Under the pieces are notes generated by a model. The model did no database searches and was not told where the DNA came from. It was given only the letters and a program-made list of their open reading frames with translations. A DNA stretch of 31,793 nucleotides from Halomarinibacterium sp041392205 (GTDB taxonomy: Bacteria; Bacteroidota; Bacteroidia; Flavobacteriales; Flavobacteriaceae): contig JAWKMO010000021.1 in NCBI GenBank assembly GCA_041392205.1, forward strand, positions 1 to 31,793. The letters are read 5' to 3'. Position numbers and translations under genes: made by a program. Positions 1-9,063 of this stretch are shown here, piece by piece (the stretch's first letter is position 1; every line of letters starts with the position of its first letter).

Positions 1-834
1 CATAAACGCGCAGTCCCAGATAATTGCCCTGGGTTCAAAAGCCAACGTATTGGCAATTAATCCTTGGTGTTTTTCAGCATTGTTTTTATAGAATACTTTT
101 TTTCTTAAGTCATTGTTGAGCACAAATGCCAACATTACGGCTAAAAGGATTCCTCCGGTGGCAAATAAGAGTTGTGGGCCCCTTTTGCGTGAATGAAACA
201 AGCTAAGAATAAAAATGGCTAATAAGGCAATAATGGCAATCCTAGAGACTATAAACAGAATAAAGAGGACATTAAGAACAATATTTGCCAGATAATACCG
301 ATTGTCTGGATGATAGGTTTGGCTCAACGATTGGTAAGAGGCCAAAATGCTTAAAACGGCCAAAAGACCTAAATAAAGCCTATCTACTAAAATAGTTTCA
401 ATAACCGTGGCAGATTCCAAAAATGTAATGGCCACCCCTTGATTTACTAATATAAAGAGTTTAACAAGGGAATACACAATGGCGGCCAGCGACGATAGGA
501 TGATCGCTTTGTTGATTTTTTTAAAATTATTGACCGGCAGGTATAATATGACTAATGCGGCAATTAATAGTACTTTTTTTAAAACAGCCCCATCTTCCCC
601 TATTCTTCCTGTGACTAGCACAATAAGCAACACGTACAGAAAAAAAGCAAGCCATGTAATTCCTGCTTTTCTTTTTATTTTTTGAAAATCCTTTTTTTCA
701 ACCACAATGGGAAACAAAATAGCCAACACAATGAGCAATAGGTTGGGAAGTACCCTAAAATAGGTATCGAATGGGATGGTAAAAAAGAGGAGCAAAAATA
801 TAAAAGGATATATGGATGCTAAAAGTACCCTCAC
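1..834 (-). CDS. O-antigen ligase/Wzy-like polymerase, partial (N-terminal 278 codons)
   Basis: An open minus-strand frame starts at a GTG (834-832), directly preceded in frame by ACC and a TAG stop, and runs off the left edge without a stop. The product is strongly hydrophobic with many predicted membrane segments, beginning VRVLLASIYPFIFLLLFF. It carries the cytoplasmic-loop and long-helix pattern of O-antigen ligase or Wzy polymerases and a late stretch (LAFEPRAIIWDCAF) resembling the R-x-x-x-W region before the large periplasmic loop. The C-terminal Wzy_C half lies outside the window. There is no ATG near the start, so GTG is the only reasonable start. It is the last gene visible in the polysaccharide cluster and the third Wzy/ligase-like protein in it. 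It could be the polymerase, or a ligase attaching the polymer to lipid or protein. The family call is fairly safe, the exact role is not. Confidence 0.75.
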   Translation of the reverse strand, partial: MRVLLASIYPFIFLLLFFTIPFDTYFRVLPNLLLIVLAILFPIVVEKKDFQKIKRKAGITWLAFFLYVLLIVLVTGRIGEDGAVLKKVLLIAALVILYLPVNNFKKINKAIILSSLAAIVYSLVKLFILVNQGVAITFLESATVIETILVDRLYLGLLAVLSILASYQSLSQTYHPDNRYYLANIVLNVLFILFIVSRIAIIALLAIFILSLFHSRKRGPQLLFATGGILLAVMLAFVLNNDLRKKVFYKNNAEKHQGLIANTLAFEPRAIIWDCAFM

Positions 835-882
835 GGTCTAAAAAATTTAGAATTTAAAAATAAGAAACTAATTAGCGCTATC

Positions 883-1625
883 CTACTTTTTTGAACGGGA
901 AAACTTTTCCTTTAGCACCAGGCCAATAAATTTACTATTCCCAACAAGATAACGTTTCCACATACGCTTGGGTTCTTGGATAAAACGATAGAACCATTCC
1001 AGCCCACCCTTTTGCATCCAAAGAGGGGCCCTTTTGGTAAGTCCAGCGACCACATCAAAACTGCCGCCTACCCCCATGATAAAGTTGACCGATTTTAATT
1101 CCTCTTTATAATTGTACAGGAAATTTTCCTTGGTGGGAGAGCTAATGGCCACAAAAAGAAGCTGTGCACCGCTAGTTGCAATTTGTTTGGCGATTTCGGG
1201 TTCTTGCGCTTTGGTAAAATAGCCATTTCGATAACCGGCAATCAATGGGTTACCATGTTTTTCTTCAAAGATGGAAACCACTTTGGTAACGATTTCTTCC
1301 TTGGCGCCAAAAAGGAAAATTTTGTAGTTTTTCTCTGCTGCGAGTTCTACCAAGTTTTCCATCAAATCAATACCCGCCACGCGCTCCTTAAGGGGTTTGC
1401 CCAAAATTTTGGAGGCCCAAACCACCGCTTGCCCATCGGCATTGATGAGGTCACTCTCATTGACGCTGACGCAGTTGCGCATCTTTGCATCGCACGATCT
1501 TGCCAGCATTGACGCACTACATGGTGGATTTGCTCTCATAGACAATGGCGTCATCCCACCAGCTGTAAGGTTTCATGGAAAGGTTATGGATGGAGGTGTT
1601 GAATACCCTTGTTGAAGCCGTGCAT
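883..1625 (-). pseudogene. wecG: WecG/TagA/CpsF-family glycosyltransferase, 5' part disrupted
   Basis: The 3' two thirds (ORF 883-1554) read as a GT26 transferase, the family that moves ManNAcA or ManNAc from UDP onto a lipid-linked acceptor at the inner membrane. Clear family blocks are INADGQAVVWASKILGKPL with the conserved Asp (residue 40 of the ORF), ERVAGIDLMENL, LLFVAISSPTKENF, GVGGSFDVVAGLTKRAPLWM and the Arg-rich tail. The N-terminal third survives only in other frames: an ATG at 1625, a +1 shift near 1608, then VFNTSIHNLSMKPYSWWDDA, an in-frame TAG at 1517-1519, CVNAGKIVRCKDAQLRQ, and a further shift near 1460 into the main frame. The N-terminal acceptor and nucleotide-site region (the CVNAGK block) is therefore not joined to the rest. 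The role fits wecB and wecC upstream, which make UDP-ManNAcA. The damage is either real inactivation or bad sequence. Confidence 0.8.
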
Positions 1626-1629
1626 CCTA

Positions 1630-2770
1630 TCTTATGTGGGTTAAGGATTATTACATTGTGAGAATCAATTCCCCTAAATAACAATAAAAATATTGTTATG
1701 GTAGCATATGCAAAAAAGTTTCCTGCAATGGCATCACCACAAAAAGAAAAAAAACACCCATAGGCCCAGTGTTAATTAATACGTCATGTAGAAATTGATA
1801 AGGGAGTATATAAAGATAGAGCCCACCGCCTATAATTCCCCAGAAAAAAAGCTTGAATCGAAGAATTTCATTTGAGATCTTAAGTTATAATCGAATCCCT
1901 CCGAAAAAGATAGTTAACCCAATCCCAATTTTTGGAGTAAGGATTGTATTGTGTGTTTGATTCATCTCGAATAAGAGAAAGATGTCGCAGGCCCTTTTTC
2001 AAATTGGTAGAGTTTTGCCGAAAAGCCAAGTTGAAAAAAAACAAGTAAATCCTATATAAAGAAGTATCAATAGGGGAAGTATTTTTTTTTTCGAAAAATT
2101 CGATTGAAAAGTACCAAAAAAGGGAAGAAGACCCTGCATAAACAGTTTTCTTGAATTACACGATTAGGAAAAAGGATGATAAAATAACTAAAAACTTTAG
2201 GTTTTCCTTACACTTACTTGTACCTTGGGAAACCCAAGGAAATAATGGCACAATAAGAACCCACCCCAGAAGTTACGAAAAGTCCGTTATACCCAAACCG
2301 ACTTCCAGCATAACTTTCAAAAAGTTTTAATATCAAATATAAGCCTAGCCAAATAAAAATACCATTAAGCACTAGACCCATTCGAAAATTAGAAAAGACC
2401 CATGGAAGTAATTTTTTATTGGGTTTAATAACAATGAGAGTTCTATGAACAGGTGCAAAAATTTTCCAAAAGGATAAGGTTTTTTGTGGTAAAGGTTGTA
2501 GGGTCAATTGCCCAATAATAAAAATGAGCGAAAACTTACAAGGTATATAGGGAGAAAGCCCTTTTTCAGGGCTAAAAAAACATAGCACAAAGCAGAAATA
2601 ATCGCTTTAAGTATCAAGGGAAAATTTATTTATCTTTTTGAAAAGATGTAAATTTTTCTGTATCCCCATTTTAAAACAGAACAAATAAGAACAATGAGCC
2701 CATAGTTGCCAATCCACTGGGCCATTTTATTTTTTAATGAAGGCTGCAAGGTACTTTCCAAAATCCTTGG
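1630..2770 (-). pseudogene. degenerate membrane-protein remnant(s), unidentified
   Basis: About 1.1 kb separates the GT4 gene from the wecG-family gene. All three minus frames carry stretches of plausible hydrophobic protein broken by frequent stops: MAQWIGNYGLIVLICSVLKW (near 2730-2660), an open piece at 2214-2588 with FRMGLVLNGIFIWLGLYL and a further helix, ILPLLILLYIGFTCFF (near 2065-2015), then LYLYILPYQFLHD and GDAIAGNFFAYATITIFLLL near 1820-1670. Size and composition suggest one polytopic membrane protein of roughly 370 residues, disrupted by several frameshifts. I could not match it to a family. Its place in the cluster suggests an export, polymerase or acyltransferase role, but that is inference. 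The 124-codon ORF at 2214-2588 is probably a fragment and not a gene in its own right. Confidence 0.5.
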
Positions 2771-2772
2771 GA

Positions 2773-3852
2773 TTAAATTTTTAGGGCCTCTACAATTATC
2801 TTCTCGGCAAAGGTAACGTCGTATTGTTTTATTTTTTCTGAGTTTTTCATCATTTCCACAACTAGATCCCAATTGAAATAGAATAGTTTCATCTTTTCTG
2901 CTAGGTCAAATGGATTCTGAGCAATAAAATATTCTTTATTTTCAAAATCATCTAAAATATTCTTATTTTCTACAATATCTGTTGCAATGATGGCCATTTT
3001 AGCAGCAATTGCCTCTTTTAAAACAATAGGGGAGTTTTCAAAATAGGAAGGAAAAATAAATACGGAACTTTCTCTAAAAAAATGGGTCTTTTCTTTTCCC
3101 ATTTGAGCTCCGTGAAAATTAAAATTTGCGAGATTATTTGATGCTATTTTATTCTTGATTTTTTGTTCAAATGCTTCATTTTCAAATTCTCCCAATACTT
3201 CAATTGTAAGGTCCCGTAGAGCTTCTTTGGCAAGTATCATAGCATCAACAAGCGTTTCAAACCCTTTTTTTTCAGAAAGCCTTCCTACATAAAGAAAGTT
3301 CTTGTTTTTTTTGCTTATATCGTTATCAAATTGTTTGTATTCTACAAAATTTTCAAGAACAACCAATTTTTTAGCATCAATGTATTTTGAATAAAAAGTC
3401 CTATGAAACTTCTCTGAAAGTACAAAGATCACATCGCCCAAACCTACGATGGCCGTAAAAATCCTAAGCTTAAAGCCATGTAAAAAAAGATCTCCTTCTG
3501 TTTTGGCATGTAAATGAACCACTAGTTTTTTAGATGTTATTTTTAAAATAAAAATAAATAAGGCTTCTCTTATGAATGAGGTATTGGGGACGACAAAAAC
3601 ATTGGAAATCTCAATCTTATGCTTGAAGACAAAACCTATTAATTGAAATATGTTTTTTAGAAAATGGGAAAACTCGGCAAGTCCTTTCTTTTTATATAGA
3701 TCTGCATTTATTTTTTTTTTTGAAGTGTTTAGGTTAATTATTGTAAAGTTGGGCGCTTTTCTGGCAATGATGTCCTGGACCCTTAGATTTGCCAGAGCTA
3801 CGCCACCAACAGGAGGAGGCAAGGGCCCTATGAAAGCAATCTTTTTAGACAA
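2773..3852 (-). CDS. GT-B glycosyltransferase, family 4
   Basis: This 359-residue protein has the two-domain GT-B layout. The N-terminal Rossmann start is IAFIGPLPPPVGGVA with its glycine-rich acceptor loop. The C-terminal donor domain begins at NFLYVGRLSEKKGFETLVDA (residues 185-204). The GT4 E-x7-E motif is FENSPIVLKE with Glu272 and Glu280. No signal peptide or long membrane helix is seen, so it should act at the cytoplasmic face, adding one sugar to the lipid-linked repeat unit. Donor and acceptor cannot be read from sequence; dTDP-rhamnose or a UDP-sugar are candidates given the neighbouring rml and wec genes. Its start overlaps the end of the upstream Wzy-like gene by 8 bp, indicating translational coupling. 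It is the only fully intact glycosyltransferase in the window. Confidence 0.9.
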   Translation of the reverse strand: MSKKIAFIGPLPPPVGGVALANLRVQDIIARKAPNFTIINLNTSKKKINADLYKKKGLAEFSHFLKNIFQLIGFVFKHKIEISNVFVVPNTSFIREALFIFILKITSKKLVVHLHAKTEGDLFLHGFKLRIFTAIVGLGDVIFVLSEKFHRTFYSKYIDAKKLVVLENFVEYKQFDNDISKKNKNFLYVGRLSEKKGFETLVDAMILAKEALRDLTIEVLGEFENEAFEQKIKNKIASNNLANFNFHGAQMGKEKTHFFRESSVFIFPSYFENSPIVLKEAIAAKMAIIATDIVENKNILDDFENKEYFIAQNPFDLAEKMKLFYFNWDLVVEMMKNSEKIKQYDVTFAEKIIVEALKI

Positions 3853-5047
3853 AAGAAAGTGTTTTGTTTTTATGTTCTATGTAGAAAAAGGCTAGTACGG
3901 CGAAAAACCAGTAGCTTGCCAACGTCCTTACGGCAAATCCATTACTGATTAAAGAAGTAAGCAAATACCCCAATATTAAAGCAACATAGACAACATGGTT
4001 TTTTTTGGAAAGAATAAGTAGCGAAGAAATCAACAATAAAAACACCATTAAAAAAAACACCCCATTTTCAATAAAAAAGGTTAAATAATCGTTATGTGAT
4101 CCCTTTTCTGCATACCACCATTCCACGGTTTTTACAAGATCTGATCCCCAGCCTCTTCCAAAAAGATATTCATGAAATTGATAGTTTTCAAGAATTTGAA
4201 ATTTTTTAGCATACATGGTTAATCGTCCAGAAGAAAATCTATCAAAATCGAAATCCCTTAATACGGAAAATAAAAACAGCAAAAGAAAAGGGGTATAGGC
4301 GATAAATTTTGCATAGATATTTTTGAAAAAATCTTCTTTGAGATACAAAATAACAGCCATATAAAAAAAATAAAAAACCATGGTTGTTCTTACGGCATAA
4401 CCAAAAGCTAAAAAAGCAAATGTGATAAAGAAATAGACCAAGAGTATATATGTGTGTTTTCTTAAAAAATAGGATAGGGCAATAAAAGTAACTGCAAGAA
4501 TATAATTATGTGTATGTAATCCCGAAAAGAAAACTGGCCATCTTTCTTGCCCTCTATTAAAACTCACATCAAAGAAGAGCAAAGCGACAGTTGATAGAAA
4601 TAGAAAATAAACAATTGCCCATTTTATAAGCCATAGATGGTTTTTACCCGTTCTATTTGCTTGAACCAAAAGAATAATAAAAAAATAAATAGGATTTGAT
4701 ATTTTTAATGTAAACCTTATTGAACCTAATATACCTATGTCATTTATGAATGCCGTCATTCCATTTAAAAGGAGCATTATACATGTTAAAAAAATAGGGA
4801 GCTTTAGGATACCTAGTTTATTAAAACTAATCAATAAATAAAAAAGCATGGCCGGGAGCAATGCAAACTCTATTATCTCTGTCGTGTTTTTGGGAAGGTG
4901 TAGTGGGTTAAATTTTTCGTAGTTGGGAGTTAAGTACCGCAACCACCAAACCACATCTACATTTAGATATGAAAATGTAAACTTGGCTGCCAATAAAAAT
5001 ATAATAAAGGCAAATGTGATATTGGCTAACGTTAATTTTAAATTCAA
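3845..5047 (-). CDS. Wzy/O-antigen-ligase-like membrane protein
   Basis: A 400-residue polytopic protein with about ten to eleven hydrophobic segments. It has the Wzy/WaaL arrangement: a run of helices, then a large loop with YLFGRGWGSDL (295-304) and GSHNDYLTFFIENG (317-330), where His318 sits at the usual conserved His of the Wzy_C region, and then three C-terminal helices. FSSGRLTMY (271-279) matches the common sGR element before that loop. It would polymerise lipid-linked repeat units or ligate the finished chain at the periplasmic face. The start overlaps the stop of the LamG-like lipoprotein gene by 4 bp (ATGA type). It is one of three such proteins here, so which one is the true polymerase is open. 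Confidence 0.8.
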   Translation of the reverse strand: MNLKLTLANITFAFIIFLLAAKFTFSYLNVDVVWWLRYLTPNYEKFNPLHLPKNTTEIIEFALLPAMLFYLLISFNKLGILKLPIFLTCIMLLLNGMTAFINDIGILGSIRFTLKISNPIYFFIILLVQANRTGKNHLWLIKWAIVYFLFLSTVALLFFDVSFNRGQERWPVFFSGLHTHNYILAVTFIALSYFLRKHTYILLVYFFITFAFLAFGYAVRTTMVFYFFYMAVILYLKEDFFKNIYAKFIAYTPFLLLFLFSVLRDFDFDRFSSGRLTMYAKKFQILENYQFHEYLFGRGWGSDLVKTVEWWYAEKGSHNDYLTFFIENGVFFLMVFLLLISSLLILSKKNHVVYVALILGYLLTSLISNGFAVRTLASYWFFAVLAFFYIEHKNKTLSFV

Positions 5048-5808
5048 TGGGCTATATTAAATTTACTTAGCTCGAAGGCATCATTAAAGGGTTGTATCTC
5101 GTTAAAATGTTTTACGCTTACAGAGTAGATTTCATCTGGGCTAAGAGGTTGCCTGTAAATCTCAAAATTTCTTATCCTGCCATAAAATTGATTTACATAA
5201 GGACCCTCAAAGTTCAATGCGCCAAAAATAAGAGAATTTATCCCAATTTCGGTATCATTGGGCAAGGTATATTCCTTGTAGAGTTCAGCATTGATATAGA
5301 ATGCTATCTGTTTTTCTTTTTTGTTAATCGATAAAAAGTAATATTTCCCTAATTCCAGCAATGGCAAATCGTAATACTCTCTTGATCTTGTCTCACTTTT
5401 TGAAAAATTTTTAGCACTCAAGAAATTGCTGTTAAGGCTTCCTGTTATTCTAAATCCTGCAATCCAAGTGCCGAATTGTTTGTGCGCGTGAGCTGTGTCA
5501 ATTGCTTTAAAAAGTGCTTGAGCGATTTTGCCCTCTTCCCCTTCAACACGAAACCAACAGGACATATTAAAATTATCTGGTATAAAAGGAATTGAATCTA
5601 CATACAGGTAGGAATTCTTTTTTGGATCTTTTCCAAAACTAGCACCTTCTTTACTAAAATTTACATTCATTACCTCTATGTGGGACGGTTTTGTAGTTAA
5701 CGACAATTCAAAAATGGGAGCAGCAACGGGAACTATTTTCTTTTCTTTTCTAGGAGATAAGCAAGAAAAAAGCAGCAATAAAAGACTCAAATAATTAATC
5801 CATTTCAT
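5044..5808 (-). CDS. LamG/concanavalin-like lipoprotein
   Basis: This 254-residue protein starts with a lipoprotein signal: hydrophobic stretch to residue 13, then lipobox LFSC with Cys16. The body reads as a jelly-roll LamG/concanavalin-type domain: FNMSCWFRVEGEEG (about 80-93), the edge strands KYYFLSINKKEKQIAFYINA and a closing FYGRIRNFEIYRQPLSPDEI, the usual last strand of LamG folds. Such domains bind glycans or proteins; no catalytic site is evident. It is wedged between two Wzy/ligase-like genes, overlapping the upstream one by 14 bp and the downstream one by 4 bp, so it is made together with them. A role in holding or sensing the polymer in the periplasm or at the outer membrane is plausible but unproven. 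I know of no standard name for it. Confidence 0.7.
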   Translation of the reverse strand: MKWINYLSLLLLLFSCLSPRKEKKIVPVAAPIFELSLTTKPSHIEVMNVNFSKEGASFGKDPKKNSYLYVDSIPFIPDNFNMSCWFRVEGEEGKIAQALFKAIDTAHAHKQFGTWIAGFRITGSLNSNFLSAKNFSKSETRSREYYDLPLLELGKYYFLSINKKEKQIAFYINAELYKEYTLPNDTEIGINSLIFGALNFEGPYVNQFYGRIRNFEIYRQPLSPDEIYSVSVKHFNEIQPFNDAFELSKFNIAH

Positions 5809-7066
5809 TGGGTATAAGTTTATTTCCGTATATACAGAAAAGCAGCAATAAATAAAAAGAAATACCCCAAGAACGTTCCAAAACAGATTCGGTTAGACTT
5901 GCCATAATAAAACTAAAAACCAAAAAAACACTAAAAACGTCTTTTGTCCCAAAACTATCCTTCAGCAATACATATATAATCCATAAAAAAGTAACACCTC
6001 CCAGTATGCCAAACGTACTTAAGTATTCCAAGAACTGATTGTGAGCATTGTAGTTTTCATTATACGCCTCACTATCCCTATTATCATAATAGACTGCCTT
6101 TCTATAGGGATCTTCGGAGGCAGTCCCTGGGCCCAATAAAGGAAATTCCTTGAACACTTCAATGGAGGCTTTAAAACGATGGAAACGGTCGTCCTTTTTA
6201 CTAAAAATAGTTTGCTCTTCAAAAATATTGATGCTGTTTAACAACCTGTCCCTCAAAAAGTTTTGTTCTTGCACATAGACAATAGTAGCCAAAGAAGCTA
6301 TCGCGGCCATTACTGCAAAAACCAAAATATATTTTCTTCTATATAGAAAAAATGCAACTAAACCTAAACTTAAAGAGATCAAGGCAGTTCTGGCCAATAA
6401 GTTCAATAGAAATAGAAATAAAATGCTTGCCCATATCAAATGTATTAATGTTCGTTTTTTTGAACTTGCCTCAAATGCTTTAAGGAGTAAATAAAAGATA
6501 GAAACCGATACAAATAAACCTAAATAAGGAGTGTGAACCCCAACTCTACCCGATAGAAAATGATAGGCATAGGGTTGAGTGAATAAATCGTTAATGGTGC
6601 CATTGGCATGATAGATTTCTAGGAGTGAGATTGCCCAACAAATGAACGCTGCCAAAAGGCTTCCCAGCGACAAAGTGTAAAGCATTTTATTTAAAATTTT
6701 ATGGAAAAAAAGAGGGGTATAAAAAACCAAAGGAATTACAATTAATAAAGGAAAAAGCCTTCCTAGGTCCTTGAACGCGCCGGGGAGGTTAGCGGTATAA
6801 AAAACTCCTACCAATGAAACAATAAAGGGGCTGCATAGAATGAGAATTACAATATAGTTTTGGAAGGTGCTTTTTATAATTCCGGGGGTATCATTGAAAA
6901 GTATTTTTAGCAAAAGCCCTACAAAGAAAACGGTAAATAACAGGTTGTTTAAAAAAAGGTTGAGGGGGAGGAAAAAGACCGATAATAGCAGTGCCCACTT
7001 TAACACCAAGTAAGAAATAAATTTGTTGTAGAGATCTTTTATTTGTTGTGAAATATAAATTCTCAT
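5795..7066 (-). CDS. O-antigen ligase family protein (Wzy_C)
   Basis: A 423-residue polytopic membrane protein. After about nine helices comes the large periplasmic segment with RFHRFKASIEVFKEFPLLGP (294-313) and NYNAHNQFLEYLSTFGILGG (339-358). His342 and the G-x-G-T before it (GPGT, 312-315) are the hallmark of Wzy_C/O-antigen ligase proteins. C-terminal helices close the protein. It would join lipid-linked glycans, as polymerase or ligase, on the periplasmic side of the inner membrane. This is the most canonical of the three ligase-like proteins in the cluster. Its start touches the stop of the Wzx-like gene (shared base 7066) and its 3' end overlaps the LamG-like gene, so it is part of the same operon. 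Confidence 0.85.
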   Translation of the reverse strand: MRIYISQQIKDLYNKFISYLVLKWALLLSVFFLPLNLFLNNLLFTVFFVGLLLKILFNDTPGIIKSTFQNYIVILILCSPFIVSLVGVFYTANLPGAFKDLGRLFPLLIVIPLVFYTPLFFHKILNKMLYTLSLGSLLAAFICWAISLLEIYHANGTINDLFTQPYAYHFLSGRVGVHTPYLGLFVSVSIFYLLLKAFEASSKKRTLIHLIWASILFLFLLNLLARTALISLSLGLVAFFLYRRKYILVFAVMAAIASLATIVYVQEQNFLRDRLLNSINIFEEQTIFSKKDDRFHRFKASIEVFKEFPLLGPGTASEDPYRKAVYYDNRDSEAYNENYNAHNQFLEYLSTFGILGGVTFLWIIYVLLKDSFGTKDVFSVFLVFSFIMASLTESVLERSWGISFYLLLLFCIYGNKLIPNEMD

Positions 7067-8175
7067 TAATTCTTTATGATAACAATACGTTTGTTATAGT
7101 ATAATAATATATAGTAGCGTAAAGTAAGACAAAATGCACTGCACAAAGAAAGGCCTAAAATCCCATAGAAATAATATCCTACCCAACAAAGAATTAGGTT
7201 TAAACCCAACATTACCATGTTAATTATCAGGTTCTCCATAAACTTTTTATAAATGAGAAGGTTTGTCCCAAAAAGTGAGGATAATGAATGGAAAATCTTA
7301 GCAATTAAAATAATTATAAATAATACAAAAGTAGCTTCGTACCTTAAGAAAAGTAAGGTAATCAAAAGATAATAAATTCCTATTAATAGCATAGCGCAAG
7401 GGATAACAACTTTTTTGATTTTTTTATGAAGTTCATAAATAAATGGTTTGTTTTCCTTTAGTTTTTCGATATTTACCTGCACTAAAGTAAGTGGCGCAAT
7501 TAATAATACACTTGCAATATTAAGCGCAAAGCTAAAATCGGCAATTTCACTATTTGCTTGTGAAGAAACCCACTTAATAACAAAAATATCAGTATATAGA
7601 AACATTAAATTTGCAAAATTACTTACAACCAATGTAAAAGAGCTTAGTAATAATTTTTTAAAAAGCCTCCAATATTTTTTGACTATACCAACTTTTACTT
7701 TTTCTCGAAATAATTCAAATCCAGTATAAATAAATACCACGGGTAATAATATATAGTTTACCCATACATAAGCCATTGCACCTTCCTTTACGCTATATAC
7801 ATAAAAAAAAACTAAACTATAAAATGCAATTGAAAGGCCTATCTTATAAAAGGAAACATAATTACTTCCTTTTTTTACCAACAGATAGGATTGTAAAATT
7901 CCGCCATTGAAGAATAACGCATAAAAAATAAAAGGTATTAACAAAAAATGCCATTTTGCAAAAAACAAAAAAGGGAGCGCTATAGTTGCTATAACAAGGA
8001 TTGTAATGATACTCAACGTCAAAAAGCTGACTTTACTATTTAAACTTCTAGTATAACTAAGAATAAGCGCTGGGAAACCAAAAGCAAGGATAGAAGAACC
8101 CACCTCGATCACTTTTTTATAATATTCTAGCTGTCCGTATTCCTCTTTTGCCAAATACCCTGCGGCAAAAAGCAA
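7066..8175 (-). CDS. Wzx-like polysaccharide flippase
   Basis: A membrane protein of the MATE/MVF polysaccharide-export type. YLAKEEYGQLEYYKKVIEVG matches the conserved stretch after the first helix of Wzx proteins (LGPEEYG-like), and about ten more helices follow. It would flip undecaprenyl-linked repeat units to the periplasm. The first usable start codon in frame is TTG at 8175, but the open frame continues upstream to a TGA at 8260-8262 and there encodes NNKYLFYGGTLIFTRGLEYL, clearly the missing first transmembrane helix. No ATG, GTG or TTG lies in that extension; only ATT or ATC codons (for example at 8241 or 8253) could start it. Either a rare start codon is used or a base is wrong near 8250-8260. 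The expected full length is about 395 residues. Confidence 0.8.
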   Translation of the reverse strand: MLFAAGYLAKEEYGQLEYYKKVIEVGSSILAFGFPALILSYTRSLNSKVSFLTLSIITILVIATIALPFLFFAKWHFLLIPFIFYALFFNGGILQSYLLVKKGSNYVSFYKIGLSIAFYSLVFFYVYSVKEGAMAYVWVNYILLPVVFIYTGFELFREKVKVGIVKKYWRLFKKLLLSSFTLVVSNFANLMFLYTDIFVIKWVSSQANSEIADFSFALNIASVLLIAPLTLVQVNIEKLKENKPFIYELHKKIKKVVIPCAMLLIGIYYLLITLLFLRYEATFVLFIIILIAKIFHSLSSLFGTNLLIYKKFMENLIINMVMLGLNLILCWVGYYFYGILGLSLCSAFCLTLRYYILLYYNKRIVIIKN

Positions 8176-8264
8176 AACAAGATACTCTAAGCCCCTTGTA
8201 AAGATAAGAGTGCCTCCATAGAAAAGGTATTTGTTATTAATTAGGGTTTTGATAAGAAGTCAAT

Positions 8265-9059
8265 TTAGGGGTTGCTTTCCTTGAGAGTGTACTTAAAATC
8301 ATCTATATAAATAAATAATGTATCTTGATGTTTTTTGTACCCATATAATCCTATTTTAAAATAGTTTGATACTTCATTATACATATTATTACCCTCAATA
8401 AGCGACGCCTTATAGGGTCCTTTTGAAGTTAAATATTCTTCATTTATTCTTGGAATAGAATATCCATCATTTTTATTAAAACTCCATTTTATAGTATTCG
8501 AAAAAGTATACCAAACATTTGGTCTAATGTATCTTTTATATATAAAATGTTTCTTTTCTTGAAAGTTATTAGATTCAAGACCATAATTATAGACTATTTT
8601 ATGTCGCCCATCTGGACTTGTTGAAACATAAAGTGCAATTGGGGGTTTAGTATTTTCTTGATAATTTTTCCAAGAAATACCTTTAGGTGGTTCATCATGC
8701 CATTGATGAATCATAATCCAATCTACCTTTTTTTCCTTTTCAAAAAAACTTCTTGGGAACATAAACTTAAAAGAATATTCTACTACTCTTCCTATAGAAT
8801 CATTAGTCAGTAAAACAAATTCATTTCTTTTATTTCCGGCATGAAAATCATTAGGAAATAAAGAAAATTTTAAACAGTTATTATTAAAATTTGTTGGCTC
8901 AGGGGTTAAAATGAATCTGGAAGAGTCTGTAACTTGATAAGTTTCCCAAATAGAGTTATGATAATCAAAGTTATCATTAAAAGTTTGTACAAGAGCAGTG
9001 TCTTCTTTACAGCCAACAAGTACTATGAATAAAATAATAATAGCTTCTAGATGTCTCAT
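8265..9059 (-). CDS. lipoprotein polysaccharide lyase-like protein (heparin-lyase-type fold)
   Basis: 264 residues with a lipoprotein signal ending in LVGC (Cys17). The mature part resembles the jelly-roll polysaccharide lyase family Pfam Polysacc_lyase (heparin lyase I-like). It has a paired strand VEYSFKFMFPRSFF, the block DWIMIHQWHDEPP (about 113-125) followed by PPIALYVSTSPDGRHKIVYN, then WYTFSNTIKWSF, YFKIGLYGY and the closing IYIDDFKYT. The second lyase-like gene at 13527 has the same order of blocks (QFHLKAGK, PPIALIINRGRF, WITWKWHIV, YFKLGIYKW). The protein would sit on a membrane facing the periplasm or outside, cleaving or binding an acidic polysaccharide by beta-elimination. Substrate is unknown; a uronic acid polymer containing ManNAcA is possible in this cluster. 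It lies 4 bp after the SGNH gene. Confidence 0.7.
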   Translation of the reverse strand: MRHLEAIIILFIVLVGCKEDTALVQTFNDNFDYHNSIWETYQVTDSSRFILTPEPTNFNNNCLKFSLFPNDFHAGNKRNEFVLLTNDSIGRVVEYSFKFMFPRSFFEKEKKVDWIMIHQWHDEPPKGISWKNYQENTKPPIALYVSTSPDGRHKIVYNYGLESNNFQEKKHFIYKRYIRPNVWYTFSNTIKWSFNKNDGYSIPRINEEYLTSKGPYKASLIEGNNMYNEVSNYFKIGLYGYKKHQDTLFIYIDDFKYTLKESNP

Positions 9060-9063
9060 AGGC

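Noticed and set aside
1183..1615. Plus-strand ORFs opposite the wecG-family gene
   Set aside because: They are antisense shadows of the wecG frame without recognisable features.
2214..2588. 124-codon ORF as an independent gene
   Set aside because: It has membrane-like pieces but no proper start or full domain, and sits amid broken frames of similar character; it is better seen as a fragment.
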